Numbered from the stretch's first letter, positions 22,672 through 33,160 are shown. The stretch is 64,000 nucleotides of DNA from Apoda limacodes (GCA_946406115.1 OX291549.1:18809901-18873900); one strand, 5' to 3'. Translations and numbers: made by a program. Notes: generated by a model from the sequence alone, not told the origin.

Positions 22672-23210
22672 AGGGTTCCGTACCCAAAGGGTGCCAACGG
22701 AGCCTTATTACTAGGACTACTCTGTGTATCTGTCTGTCCGTTTGTTATTAAGGGTTATTCTTTAACCCTGAAATTTTCAAAAATACGAGTGTGTGTTATA
22801 ATGGCACATTACGTAACAAATTCTAAAAAGTTCTAAAAGTAAAAAATTAAGAAACACGTTTTCGTTGTTTTTAATCTATCGTAAAAACAGAAATACATAC
22901 GAACTTCAAACTTGCAGTGATTTTAGTGCAAGCTCTAAAGTATAATAACAATAATAAAAACCTGTCAAGTGTGAGACGGGCTAACCAACCTAAAAGCGTC
23001 ATCTAGCGAAATTAGTCTAGATCATTAAGAGAAACAGTCACACATTTGTTTTTTGGAAACGATGTCTGAAGTTGAGCAACGTCGAGCTTGGTCAGTTGTT
23101 GGATGGGTGGCCACTTAGCGTCACAATTTTTGTTGCTGTTTGTGTTCGTAAATTACGTTAATGGTGGTACAGAACCAACGGTGCGCTTGTCCAGCTCGTA
23201 TTTGAATTAT
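22672..23210 (+). mobile_element. GGGTTCCGTACC-family element with 5S rRNA-like module
   Basis: The head is AGGGTTCCGTACCCAAAGGG and the tail a decayed GTGCGCTTGTCCAGCTCG. The 5S-like stretch at 23067-23120 reads TGAAGTTGAGCAACGTCGAG, then GTTGGATGGGTGGCCAC. The 3' half matches 40870-41105 in A2; the 5' half is missing there. Confidence 0.8.
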
Positions 23211-23614
23211 TTATGTAGTTAAACTCCATTAGTTAGGTCACAAAACGTGATTCTAAGATTTTTTTTTAATTTTCGGACGAACTACTGAAATATGACGTGG
23301 ACTGTCCACTGGCAGTTGACCTGATCCACAACCTAAATTTCGCTCAGCGAGCTATGGCAAGGCCTATGCACAGAATAATCAAGCAGATTATTGAGCTTAA
23401 AAAGCTGGCAATCGGCATATTATATTTGTCAAACTACCGATGTCCGATGGCCCCACATACCTGAGCTTGTTTTTGTGATTTCAGTTGCATAAAATCTTAT
23501 ATTTTGATGAAACTAAATTCTATTATGGTTTCAAGGGTCAACACCCTTTCAAATCGTTTTACAGGGCTCAAGCGGCAGTTCCTGTCAAACCCTTTTTTTA
23601 ATATTCCTTACTTT

Positions 23615-23880
23615 CAACGAGTTGTCTCGTGAATCACTATTCATCTACTAGACGGATCGGGATGAAACTTGGCACTCATATAGGTTAGGTCCTGAAATAG
23701 AACATAGGCTAAATTTATCCCGAAAAATTCAAAAGTTCCAGCGGGAATAAATATAATTACATACTACCTTGCTATAGCAAACTTTATTGACAGCAGTATA
23801 GTTAAAGAGATGAAGCAGAAATTCCACGCCAATAACCGAATTTATGGCGGGTGGAGACTCTGGCAAAATTTAGTATATAA
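23615..23880 (+). mobile_element. Helitron-like element, decayed
   Basis: Internal family text is present (GGATGAAACTTGGCAC, CATAGGTTAGGTCC, then GGCGGGTGGAGAC near the 3' end). The terminal CTAG has decayed to TTAG. A2 lacks it at the corresponding site near 41480, so it arrived in A1 after the duplication or was lost from A2. Confidence 0.65.
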
Positions 23881-23928
23881 TATTTATTTTTACGTAAACA
23901 AGTATCTACTCGTGAGCACTAAGATATA

Positions 23929-24125
23929 AGATTATGCCGCTTACGTAACTGTTTTGCTCTAAAGATTGAGTACCTACCTTTATACTCGTAGATATTCTAT
24001 CATTTGGTCGAACGTGATCCTTTCTGCACAAAGACTTCGGTATCTATCTTGATAAATCTATATGAATCGTGACCTGAGTGCTAATCTAAATCGAATGAGG
24101 GCTCTCTAAATTTCCTGGAAATATT
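23929..24125. other. Indel-free 197-bp patch shared with A2
   Basis: It matches 41556-41752 at 187 of 197 positions without a single gap, while surrounding A1/A2 text is full of indels. In reverse it contains a splice-like layout: acceptor CTTTGTGCAG, a 46-bp open stretch (23978-24023) and donor GTAGGT. However, all three differences inside that stretch would change the amino acid, so a coding role is not supported. It could be a conserved non-coding element or just a lucky region. Confidence 0.7.
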
Positions 24126-24154
24126 ATTATAATAGTAGGTAGGTTTATTAGGAA

Positions 24155-25039
24155 GGTCATTCTACTTTTTACCCCGATACAGAAAATCTGAAACTGCCAT
24201 TTTCTTTATAAAATAAAATAAAAACGTATGCAATATTTGAAACTTCCGCATTATTTTTTCAACTTCTATTAACATTGAAATTTGAATCTTTTGTATATGT
24301 TATATCAAGATGTGTTAGTTCACAAAGTGGAGCTTAATAGTAACATAGTCTTTTTCAATTATCTTCAACCTTTCGTGTAACTAAGAGGCTGATTAACATT
24401 TTTTTGTAATAGATAATGTTTTATTAAAAGAACTTTGTTACTGTTGCACAACTGTGTTACCGTTATGTCCCTATTTCTACATAGAGGTTTTTTAATTTCA
24501 GCAGTACAATTGGTATATAAATTACGTTACAGATATATCCGATGCAAGATAATATATATTTTTATCAATGTTAAATACTTTGTTACGATTTTTTACACGT
24601 ATACATGTTATGTGAAACAATTTGAAACAAAATTGCACAACAGTAACATAGTTGTCCTTCAAATGTGATTTATAATACTTAATAAATGATAATTTCTAAT
24701 TAAAATAATGAGAAAAAAAAAAGATTCACGTTCTTAAAATACGTTGAGTTGTAATGTGATATATATAATATAAATTTTGTTTTAATGAATGACTAAAGCT
24801 GCTCAAAAAAATATTTTGATTGGTAACAAAGTACCTACCATGATTTTTCTACCTTGGTCGACCAAAACCTTTATTTTCAGAAAAAATATGTACAAAATTC
24901 GCTGCTGGCAGTGTATTGTAATTGTTTAGGTATAATTTTGCATGCATACAATGAAATACCTTCATTTATTTTTAACTAATAATTTTTTGAAACCTGTTAC
25001 TACTAGTGACAAAAACCTGCAGTAAAAAGTAGAATGGCC
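24155..25039. mobile_element. Inverted-repeat DNA transposon, non-autonomous, A1 only
   Basis: GGTCATTCTACTTTTTAC at 24155-24172 is matched in reverse at 25022-25039 at 17 of 18 positions. Inside, TTACTGTTGCACAA near 24440 is exactly inverted as TTGCACAACAGTAA near 24635, and GTTAC or GTAAC recurs many times. The A2 copy passes from the 197-bp patch directly into the next MITE. The 77-codon frame at 24435-24668 inside has no recognisable content. Confidence 0.85.
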
Positions 25040-25062
25040 CAGGTATGTATTATATTACCACA

Positions 25063-25636
25063 GCCTAAGCAGTCTTTTATTCAGTTGGCCATAGAAAAAG
25101 TTTAGACAGAGCAATCCTAAGGCAAGGGGCGCGGCGAGTGAACACCGACTACCCTATATCGTCACTATGGCTATTCGGGTGCAGTTAAGCCTGTCATACA
25201 TTTTGTCGATGCCCTATGACTTATTCAACCCCCGACATGGTCGTAAAACTATAGTTAGGCGGCCTCGGCACGTACTAACGGCCCCAGATGACGATCTCGC
25301 TATGTCGTCCCCGGGTTCGTCGGCGCCCACAAGGATACACGAGGTATCAAAGAGTGCCGGGGCGCTTCTCGCCCCAACTCAATCGCAACCGCCCCCGCGT
25401 AACGGGGAACTCCCCTCCTGGCGGTGACTCACCTTCGGGTTCGAGACTCACGCCGGTCGAAGAGACGCCCCCGAGAGCGACAACTCAAGCCGAGGCTCCC
25501 CCCGCGGGAGAATTTCGGTGAAGCAGTAATGGCTGCAACAGCCAACTGCATAGTCAGTTCAGAAAAAAAAATTGACTTCGGCGAGACACAGGCACTGACT
25601 GACTGTATGAATGAAATTGATGTTTCTGCTGTGGTT
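25063..25636 (+). mobile_element. MITE (CCACAGCCTAAGCAGTC ends) carrying a nested insertion
   Basis: The left end CCACAGCCTAAGCAGTCTTT is matched by an imperfect right inverted repeat ending CTGCTGTGG at 25636. The A2 copy (41782-42010) has the same outer sequence without the insertion. Related copies are at 3153-3300 and 44224-44420. Confidence 0.75.
25210..25575 (+). mobile_element. GC-rich poly(A) retroelement nested in a MITE
   Basis: The insertion is strongly GC-rich against AT-rich flanks and ends with TCAGTTCAGAAAAAAAAA, an A-tail. It has a B-box-like GGGTTCGAGACTC near 25437. Its left part is open as a frame (25167-25427) including PDDDLAMSSPGSSAPTRIHE, which may be a piece of a retroelement protein. 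Relatives are at 27057-27175 (minus) and 31648-31768 (plus). In A2 the host text TTTTGTCG-CCGTGAATTCGGCGA is uninterrupted. Confidence 0.8.
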
Positions 25637-26165
25637 TTTATACCTATATAGATATTCCATTTATTTTTGTTATTAATTAAGTAGGTATTTATTCTCTATA
25701 TTTAGTCTTTTTGAACTGTATGCATGTATGCGCGCGATCAAAAATTATTTTCTTATTCCATGTTCTTAATGGCCCAAGACACTAAAAGTGCCGAAAAAAA
25801 AATTACTGTCTAAATAGAAAGTAAAATAGTAGAATAGAAAATAATTATGAAATGATAAAATCAAATTGAGAAACCCTTATTTATTTGAAGAATCCTTTGA
25901 TAAACATTTGTCACTGAAAATATTAATTATTAAATCCGACATAATAAAATTCAATTTTCAAAAACAATGACCCCATTGTTATTGAACCAACATTGTCCAA
26001 GTTACAAAAACTTTACATTACTAAGAAATTAAACAGGCTTTTTACAAAAAATAATTACTCACCCGGCATAATGGACCGAAGTGATTGATGTGGCATAAAA
26101 TGTTTTTCTCCAACAAGTTAACATAGTCTTTGGTTAATAAAAATATTCGCTTGTATTTTACTGTT

Positions 26166-26640
26166 ATCTTGATATGAGTGCAGTTTTAGTTAACCTGAAT
26201 AGAAATGAACGATATAAACTATCGATGTAAACTAACGATATGAACTATCGATTTACAACTAACTTTTTCACACAAAGTCAAGGAGACTTTGGTAGGCCAA
26301 ATACATAATTTAATGGTTTTGGCTCGATAGCTTATATATTTAAGCGTCATCTCAATCATCAATCATCACTTGAAAATCATTAAAAATAAGATTATTTTAA
26401 AGCAGTTAATGCCATAAACTTCAAAATAACTTAATTATGTAAGTAATAACAGTACTTCAGATTCAGTATTTAGAAGTAATTTTAGCCGCTCTCGGAGAAC
26501 CGGTATCATCAAAAGATCCAGCAAAATGTTCAGATTTTTCAGATTCTACAGAGAGTTATCAATTTTGTTAAAAAAAATATATGCCAATCAGCATTTAATG
26601 TTTATATTATTGATTTATGATACGTACCTAATTTAATATC
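26166..26640 (+). promoter_or_regulatory. Possible RNA polymerase II promoter and first exon
   Basis: Just past the A1/A2 homology break there are two AACTATCGAT motifs (26217-26226 and 26243-26252), similar to DRE-type TATCGATA sites. A TATATATT box follows at 26333-26340 and an initiator match TCACTT at 26366-26371, correctly spaced. A perfect GTAAGT donor is at 26439-26444. No coding frame follows and AT-rich DNA gives such matches by chance, so this is only a candidate. Confidence 0.25.
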
Positions 26641-26917
26641 TATTTATTATTAGCTTTTCCCGTGTCGTATCAAGCGGTGACAGCTATGAAAACTTACTTA
26701 TAATTATTTTGTAATCTATCTGTCATCCTGTCTGTTCACGCTTAAATCGCTGTACTGATTATGATGAAATTTGACATGGAGATAGTTTGAGTCCCGGGAA
26801 AGGACATAGGCTACTTGAAACCGTCATGTGTGAGTTGATTTTTTTTTAGTCGATGACCGTTGAAATACTACACTGTTAACTGAATTTAGGTCGGCCTGAA
26901 CCGCGGACAAAAGCTAG
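26641..26917 (+). mobile_element. Helitron-like element, decayed
   Basis: Internal text GTCCCGGGAAAGGACATAGG and the 3' end GAACCGCGGACAAAAGCTAG fit the family. The 5' end is unclear. Confidence 0.65.
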
Positions 26918-27056
26918 ACCTATATATATTTGGATGCTTTATCAACAGTTCTAAACATAACAGACCTAAACGCTTCCATTTATTTTTTCTTTAATTTACT
27001 GTTATTAATTATTGGAATGAAGTTCCTTATGGCATGTTACAATTTTTAGATGATTT

Positions 27057-27175
27057 TTTTTTCTGAACTGACTGTGCCTCATCCCGTATAGCGCCCAACG
27101 CTCAAGGACTCTCCGCGGGGGGAGCCTCGGCTTGGGTTGTCGCTCTAGGGGGCGTCCCTTCGATTAGATGATTAG
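27057..27175 (-). mobile_element. GC-rich poly(A) retroelement, truncated copy
   Basis: In reverse it reads GACGCCCCCTAGAGCGACAA and GCCGAGGCTCCCCCCGCG and ends CAGTTCAGAAAAAAAA, matching 25450-25572. It also carries GAGCGTTGGGCGCTATACGG, which the copy at 31648 shares. Confidence 0.8.
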
Positions 27176-27197
27176 CGGATCTGAGCTAGATTGAAAA

Positions 27198-27530
27198 AAA
27201 CCGGCCAAGTGCGTTTTGTTAGTAAGTTGGTGAATTCCATTCAGTTAGGGTTTCGTATGATAATTTTTGAAGCCAATAACTCGCAAAATAAGAAGTTTAG
27301 AGAGAAAATATGCCCTGTGAGGTTTTGATGATCTATCTAATGATATCCCACATGTCTCGAAGAATGTTGTTTCTTATCTTTTATAAAAAATCGGCTCATT
27401 AAAAACACATTTAAAAAAAAAAAAATATTTGTATCTACCCAAAGACTATGGAGTTTTAAGGCTGTGACATACGGTCGGATAGATGGATGGACATGACGAA
27501 TTTACAAGGGTTCCATCTTTGACATTTTGC
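27198..27530 (-). mobile_element. GGGTTCCGTACC-family element, decayed
   Basis: The tail AAAAAAACCGGCCAAGTGCG lies at the left and a GATGGAACCC-like head at the right, as expected for minus orientation. The body is diverged. Confidence 0.6.
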
Positions 27531-27782
27531 CACTCAACCCTAAAAAGGGTCCGACAAAAATACTTATAGTCAGAGCGCGCCCGCTTGGTAAGTATTCTAA
27601 ATATTTAGATACTTTGATTCGACTATTTAACGTTATAGCAATGCTGCGTCACAGCCATCATGCATGTAGTAAAGTATGGGTTTTTTATTCTTTTAACATC
27701 ATCGATATGAAATTCATATCGACGTTTAACATAGAAAGTTTCTACGTCTTTTAACATTTTTGACTCTTGCACATACCTATAG

Positions 27783-27935
27783 TACAACAAACTTTTCTGA
27801 CCCGATCATAAATAAAAACTATAATTGCCATATCAAAATGATGTGAACTTACAAAGCCACTAGCGACAGAGGCTACTTAATAGGTCAAGTGTCTGTCAAA
27901 TTAGCACACAGATGGTTTAAACGAATTGGGCTGAA
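27783..27935. repeat. Dispersed GTGCAACAAACTTT repeat, copy 2
   Basis: Begins AGTACAACAAACTTTTCTGA and matches the order of motifs in copies at 14048 and 53155. Confidence 0.5.
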
Positions 27936-28099
27936 CAGCTAAGCCAATTATAATGAAAATTGATGAGGGAAGGAAGAGGAAGTCTAGAAAGGGGTAAATA
28001 AGAATTTGGCTGAACCTCTGAGCCGATTTTGATGAAACGTAGAATGGTTTATCTAAGGTTATACTTAGAGAAGGACAACTACTCTAAAAAAATTTGTAT

Positions 28100-28303
28100 C
28101 AGTCGAATAAGTGTTTCGTACTGAATGAAAAAATCAATCCTTTTAAAACGACTTCAAAAAGATAAGAATTGTTGGTAGCGTCTACCTGCGAAACTGAAAT
28201 AAGAAACGCAAAAATGTTACACAGAAACTGACCCACACGGATGGACGGACAGACATGGCGAACTATAGTGTCTTGTTTTGGCATTTGGCTCTGGAACCCT
28301 AAA
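28100..28303 (-). mobile_element. GGGTTCCGTACC-family 5' portion
   Basis: In reverse it starts TAGGGTTCCAGAG followed by TCTGTCCGTCCATCC, a decayed family head. The tail is absent. Confidence 0.55.
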
Positions 28304-28494
28304 AATATATTATATTAATTTTACTCTAACATAACCGGATGGTAAACAAATATAATTTCCCCTTAATGGTTTTGCGAATTAGGTCAATCGTATTAAGTTT
28401 CGCTCCGACGCGACAAACAATTCTCATAATTTGTGTTCGGTTTTCGATTGATATCGTGTGTGTCTGATGTTAAATTATGCCTATATGCTGGTTA

Positions 28495-28797
28495 AGCTTT
28501 TGCCAGCGGCTCCAGCCGCCCTAGATTTGGTTTTTGACGTGGAACTAACTCTTCATTATTTATAGCAAGCTATATAGCTACAGCTATGGTTCGTTCGTGG
28601 AATTCGGTTATAGTTGTTCCCGCGAAAACTTTTGAGTTTTCCGGAATGCAAAATAGATATGTCCTATTCCAGGATCTAACCTAGATGTGTGCCAAGTTTC
28701 ATCCCAATCCATCCAGTGGTTGAAGCGTGATTAAATAAAAGACATCTAAACATCCAAATTTTCGCATTCATAATATTAAAGTGGGACTACATTTGTC
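28495..28797 (-). mobile_element. Helitron-like element, near full length
   Basis: In reverse the element runs from an AATATTATGAATGCGAAA start through CATCCAGTGG-like and ATGAAACTTGGCACAC text to GGCGGCTGGAGCCGCTGGCA and AAAGCT. The final CTAG has decayed. Length is about 300 bp, like the intact copy at 36240. Confidence 0.75.
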
Positions 28798-30414
28798 GTA
28801 TTAAGTATACATTACTACATATATCTATACACTATATTAATTTTAGCTATACATACTTACAAGCATAATAATATTGTATAGAATATTCCGTCTGTGCTGC
28901 TTTTTCATAGCTATCGTAACTTGATAAAACAAACTGTAATTATTACAAAGAAAACTAAGTTTATTATACAAACTGGTAGTACCTAATTGTAAAATATTTT
29001 TCCCTAAGAGCGCTTTTGCACTTATTTGATTCTATATTCCGTTTCCATGATTTTACGTACATAACAAAAACGAATGGGAAATTAGCGCTTGCTTGTAGGG
29101 GAAAAATATGGAAACGAAACTAATACGAATGAGAACATAAGCTCTCTATGATTGTGACATATCAAATCGTATAATTAATATTTAATAAAATAATCAATAA
29201 ACCATAAACATACAGTGTTTTTTCGGGTTCCGTACCTTAAAAAGGAAAAGGGGAACCCTTTTAGGATCACTTTGTTGTCCGTCTGTCTGACAAGAACCTT
29301 TTTCTCAGGAACGCGTAAAGGTATCAAGTTGAAATTAATATCAAACACTAAGGTCTATAGTCTATTGAAGCTATAAAAAAACCTTTGAAGTCAATGCAAT
29401 AAAATATACGGTCGAAACACGCCCATTTTTGTCACATATTTTGGCATTTACAAATAAAAGTCAAGAAGCAAGGTCAAGTCAAGGTCTTATATCATAAATA
29501 TAGGAAAAATCCAAAATTTGTTAATTTGTAGTTCGTCTGTCTGTCAAGACCCTTATACTCAAGAACGCGTGGAGATATCACGATGAAATTAATATCAAAT
29601 ACTTAAGTCTACGGTCACACGGAAAAAAAAGAGTTTCCAAGTTCTATTCCACCAAAATAATTTGCATTCAGTCAAGAAATCCAACTATTTTGGACATATT
29701 TTGTTCACAGAAGGCAATATTATTTCACAGAAAAAAAATCATTTTATCAATCGAAATTGATAAACTTCTTTTCGTATGAACAAATTTTTTTTTAACCAAA
29801 TAAATGTACGTTTTAGATCAACCAAACTTAAATTAATAACCCTAAGACAGTTAATGTTCTTGTATAAAATACATACATTTTTATATGCAACATTTTATTT
29901 TTCTTCGTTTGAAACAAAAAATAATTTTGCTTTGATATAATTTATTTTGCGCCAAAATTATGGTTTTCTTAAATCTGCGACGTCACTTATTAAAAACTAT
30001 ATCTTTCGATGAAAATAATTGTATCTTAAATCAAAGCCAGTGAAATGTTCAGTTAAGATAATATTGTTTTGAATTAGAGAAAATAATAATTTTAACAGAA
30101 TTTGTTAGATTCTTGACTCAAAATCTGATATTTTAAGCTGAAACTCTTGTTTTAGTCGAAACAAATAAAATACCTGCTTTAAAATATTAAACATTTTCGT
30201 TGAAATTAATCAGCTAGTATCGCTTTGAACGAATTTTACCTGCATTTTTAAAATTGAATGAACCTCATCACTGTCCTTCATAGGATTTCATGTTGGCTTT
30301 TAATTTTAAATACTTGTTTATTGTAGGGTTTTGTGCGTCAAATTAGTATCAGTTTATGCGAGAAACCTACAGTTAATTATTTTCTGAGAATTGAAAAGCT
30401 CGTGGCCCAGTCGC

Positions 30415-30485
30415 ATTCGTCTATCTGAAACGATAAGCGAAGTTAAGCAACGTCGACCGTGGTCAGTACTTGGATGGGTGACCGT
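30415..30485 (+). pseudogene. 5S rRNA-derived segment
   Basis: CGAAGTTAAGCAACGTCG, then GTGGTCAGTACTTGGATGGG and TGACCG match the second half of animal 5S rRNA almost perfectly (30439-30485), including the region of the internal promoter. The text before it is only loosely 5S-like and the 3' end of 5S is missing, so it is not a functional 5S gene. Confidence 0.85.
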
Positions 30486-30574
30486 TTTTCTTCCATGTTT
30501 AAGAAGGATCGTTAAATGTCAAAACAATTGTAATTAAACATTACGCTGTATAATCAGCTAAAGGCGAGAATAGC

Positions 30575-30765
30575 TACTAAGCTCGACAAAGTCCATATAA
30601 AGGCACTGCGGTAGACTGACTATATGGCCCAAGCCTCCAGAAAAGAGGCCTGTGCCTCTGAAGTAGGGCACTAGCTCGACAAACGTCCGATAAGACACAC
30701 ACTAAGTCAGTGCGGTAGACTGACTATATGGCCCAAGCCTCCAGAAAAGAGGTGTAGGGCCTTCA
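30575..30765 (+). repeat. Doubled LINE-tail-like segment
   Basis: A 42-bp stretch beginning TGCGGTAGACTGACTATATG occurs twice, about 104 bp apart, without a mismatch. A related single copy at 60490-60600 (GCTCGACAACGTCCGCC, GAGGAGAGACTTGTGCCCCT) resembles the 3' tail of lepidopteran LINE or SINE families. Confidence 0.75.
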
Positions 30766-31647
30766 AAAAAACTTTATTTAATCTTGACGGATAACTATGT
30801 CATTTTGGACCGAAACATTTTTTGATTTAAACTAAAATATAATGTTATTAATTTAAGAGCTGATGTAGTCAAGTTAAGAGCACTATTCTCTTGTGTGAAC
30901 TAGACATTTCTTCAGTGCAATAACACACGAAGTTCTACGCCCAAGAAAACTAAGTGTTTCAAATAAAGAAGCATATTTTTCTTCAATGAATTAAATATTG
31001 TTTCAAACTGATAGAGTTTTAATTACTGGTTCAAAGAAATTTGATCTTGTATTAACTTCATATTATTTTAAATATTTAAGAGAAATAATATCTTAGATGA
31101 AGTAAATATTCGTTGGTGCATATATAAAACAATATTCTCTTGGCTCAACTAATTCTTTTTTACCGTGCACTTGAAGTTGTAAAAAAATCAAGCTTCTAAG
31201 TTAATGCAATAAAAAAATCTGCTTTAAATACTGTCAGTTTAGTCAAATATAGTGAGAAAATAAATTAAACCCTATCCTATTCCCGTTGACCTAGAAACAA
31301 TAAATGTGGAAAGAAAGCAAGATGTATCACAAATATAGGAAAAAATCCAAAACTGATCATGGACATATGAGACTTAATCTCGTGATTGAAGAACTATGTG
31401 TATTTAGTAAGTTTGTACGGAACCCTCGGTGCGCGAGACAGAGTTGCATTTTGCCGATTTATTTATATCACCTTTATCTTAATACCAAAGGATATAAATA
31501 AGCAAAATACTATGAAGGAAGGAATCCAATAAAGATACATTCAGTGGTGTAGCCCTGGGGCAATAAAAATTGGGGCCCTTAGGTTTTATCAAAAAAAGAT
31601 TTTATTATTTGATAAAATATAAAAATATATGATAAAATAAAGTAGCT

Positions 31648-31768
31648 TTTGAGCGTTGGGCGCTATATGGGCTAAGGCTCCTTCAGAGTCTCCCCCCAAA
31701 AAGCCCGGTGAAGCAGTAATGGCTGCATCAGCCAACTGCACAGTCAGTCAGAAAAAAAATATCTAAAT
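31648..31768 (+). mobile_element. GC-rich poly(A) retroelement, truncated copy
   Basis: GTGAAGCAGTAATGGCTGCA and CAACTGCACAGTCAGTCAGA followed by A8 match the 3' end of the copy at 25.5 kb. Confidence 0.8.
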
Positions 31769-31894
31769 AAGTATTAAATGAATTGTAAATTTACCTAATT
31801 GATTATGTTTTTATTATAAAGGGTTAGGGCAAGTAGCGGTGCGTTGACGGCTCGGTAAGGTACCATGATGGTGATCAATAATTATCTAAGTAAT

Positions 31895-32445
31895 ACTTGG
31901 CAGCGGATAAACCAGGTTAATACAAACATGCCTATTAATTCTCCTTCTTTTAAAATCTGTTCAGCACTTTAGCCCTAAAAAAAGACGGACAGACAAAAAA
32001 AGTTATTTTTGTTTTTCATAGTTACCGTAGTATTAGAATAGATAATAAAAAATAAACCATAAGTACGTGATGAATTAAAATATTACCAAAGAAAATTGGC
32101 TTAAATGTATTAGAGTAGAGCGTCTGATAAAGTCGTAAGGCCGTATGGGTGAAAAACCTATATTGTTAAGAAGCTTACTAAAATGAGTAAACTTCTTACG
32201 TAATAATACCATTAAAAATTGCTGTGGGCTTACGTATAAGATCTATGTATTGTGTGTTACAGCTACAGTGTATGTGTATTGTGGGAATAAAATGAATAAG
32301 CTCGCCCCAACTCTGAGCTGTAGCTCCGTTAAGCCACAATTAACTAAAGCTTTACCATAATGGAGCTTTATCTGAGATTACGCAAGATACAATGCACTCA
32401 TATTTCTATAGAATTGAATTAAATATGTGACATGAATAATAAACA
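31895..32445 (+). repeat. Duplicated block I1 (inverted paralogue at 43280-43830)
   Basis: The reverse complement of 43280-43830 aligns along the whole block, from CTTGGCAGCGGATA at the left to ATATGTGACATGAATA at the right. Outer parts are about 78% identical by eye. The core 32224-32386 matches 43345-43507 at 157 of 163 positions with no gap. No coding frame is seen in the core. Confidence 0.9.
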
Positions 32446-33160
32446 AATAACTTAAAAAGGCGATATAGGCCATACATTACTATGAGATAAATTCGTTATA
32501 TACCTACTTCTAACGTTATTTATGCCAGAATAACGCCTTGAAAGTTGTTTTTTTTTTGTATGGAATTTAACGTTTTTACTGTAGTCACATTTTTTTACTT
32601 TTTACTACAACTTAGAGTTAATGCACTAGATAACTAGCTACTCGAAATTATTTAACCAACTTTTATTTAATTAGCAAGTTTTATTACATTTTTTTTTTTC
32701 AATTCTTTAGATGCTACAGTTTAGCCAAAAAAATTGCATAGAAACGGCGTATTTAAACGATCTAGCCTATATCGCAGACTAAGATTACGATAATAAATAA
32801 GAAAGGTGAACGACGATATATTAAATAGCCTTATAACATTAGGTTAACTATTTTGTAAGACAATATATAACGGCTACAGTTTTTTTAGACTCTCCTCACT
32901 AAAAATTAAATCTTTAATGTATAACGACTTAAAGATTTTTTTTTTTTTATAAAGTTATAGTAATCTATCTATATATACATTTCGAATTGAGGTGAACCTA
33001 TCTCTCATATACACATACCCAAAGAAATTATCTCTTTAATAAAATATCAGTAACTTTTTTTGAAACAAATCAACGAAAATATATTACTACCTTTTACCTG
33101 TGGAGTTGTCTGAACCTAAGCGGATGATCATAATCATCATGAAATATGACCTGATGATGT
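32446..33160. other. AT-rich DNA, nothing recognised
   Basis: No gene, RNA or assignable repeat. CTCTTTAATAAAATATCAGTA near 33030 resembles text at about 45395, which may be a further scrap of the duplication. Confidence 0.45.

Larger units (their letters stand above)
15757..26165 (+). repeat. Duplicated block A1 (paralogue of 37722-42487)
   Basis: Blocks match in order: 15757-15897 with 37722-37852, 18593-20215 with 37907-39540, 21815-24125 with 39783-41752, and 25063-26165 with 41782-42487. Identity by eye is about 85-95% in the alignable parts. A1 is more than twice as long as A2 because several elements have inserted in A1 only: the foldback at 16.0-18.4 kb, the repeat at 20.2-21.2 kb, the inverted-repeat element at 24.16-25.04 kb and the poly(A) element at 25.21-25.57 kb. 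No gene is recognised in either copy. Confidence 0.9.
29618..31167. mobile_element. 1.55-kb inverted-repeat transposon nested in another repeat
   Basis: The ends are CACGGAAAAAAAAGA on the left and the reverse of TTCTTTTTTACCGTG on the right, imperfect inverted repeats of about 15 bp. CA flanks both sides and fits a 2-bp target duplication. The inside is non-coding and carries a well-preserved 5S rRNA-like module (30415-30485) and a doubled LINE-tail-like segment (30575-30765). No transposase is seen, so it is non-autonomous. The superfamily cannot be assigned. Confidence 0.85.
29224..31460 (+). mobile_element. GGGTTCCGTACC-family element split by a transposon
   Basis: The left part (29224-29617) and right part (31168-31460) join cleanly within the conserved text CTACGGTC-CTTGAAG of the family. 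The right part ends with GTACGGAACCCTCGGTGCGC. The left part holds a head plus an internal repeat of the GTCTGTCTGTCAAGACCC stretch, as in the copy at 20.2 kb. Confidence 0.85.

Noticed and set aside
30415..30485. Functional 5S rRNA gene
   Set aside because: The 3' end is missing and the 5' half is only loosely similar; it lies inside a transposon.
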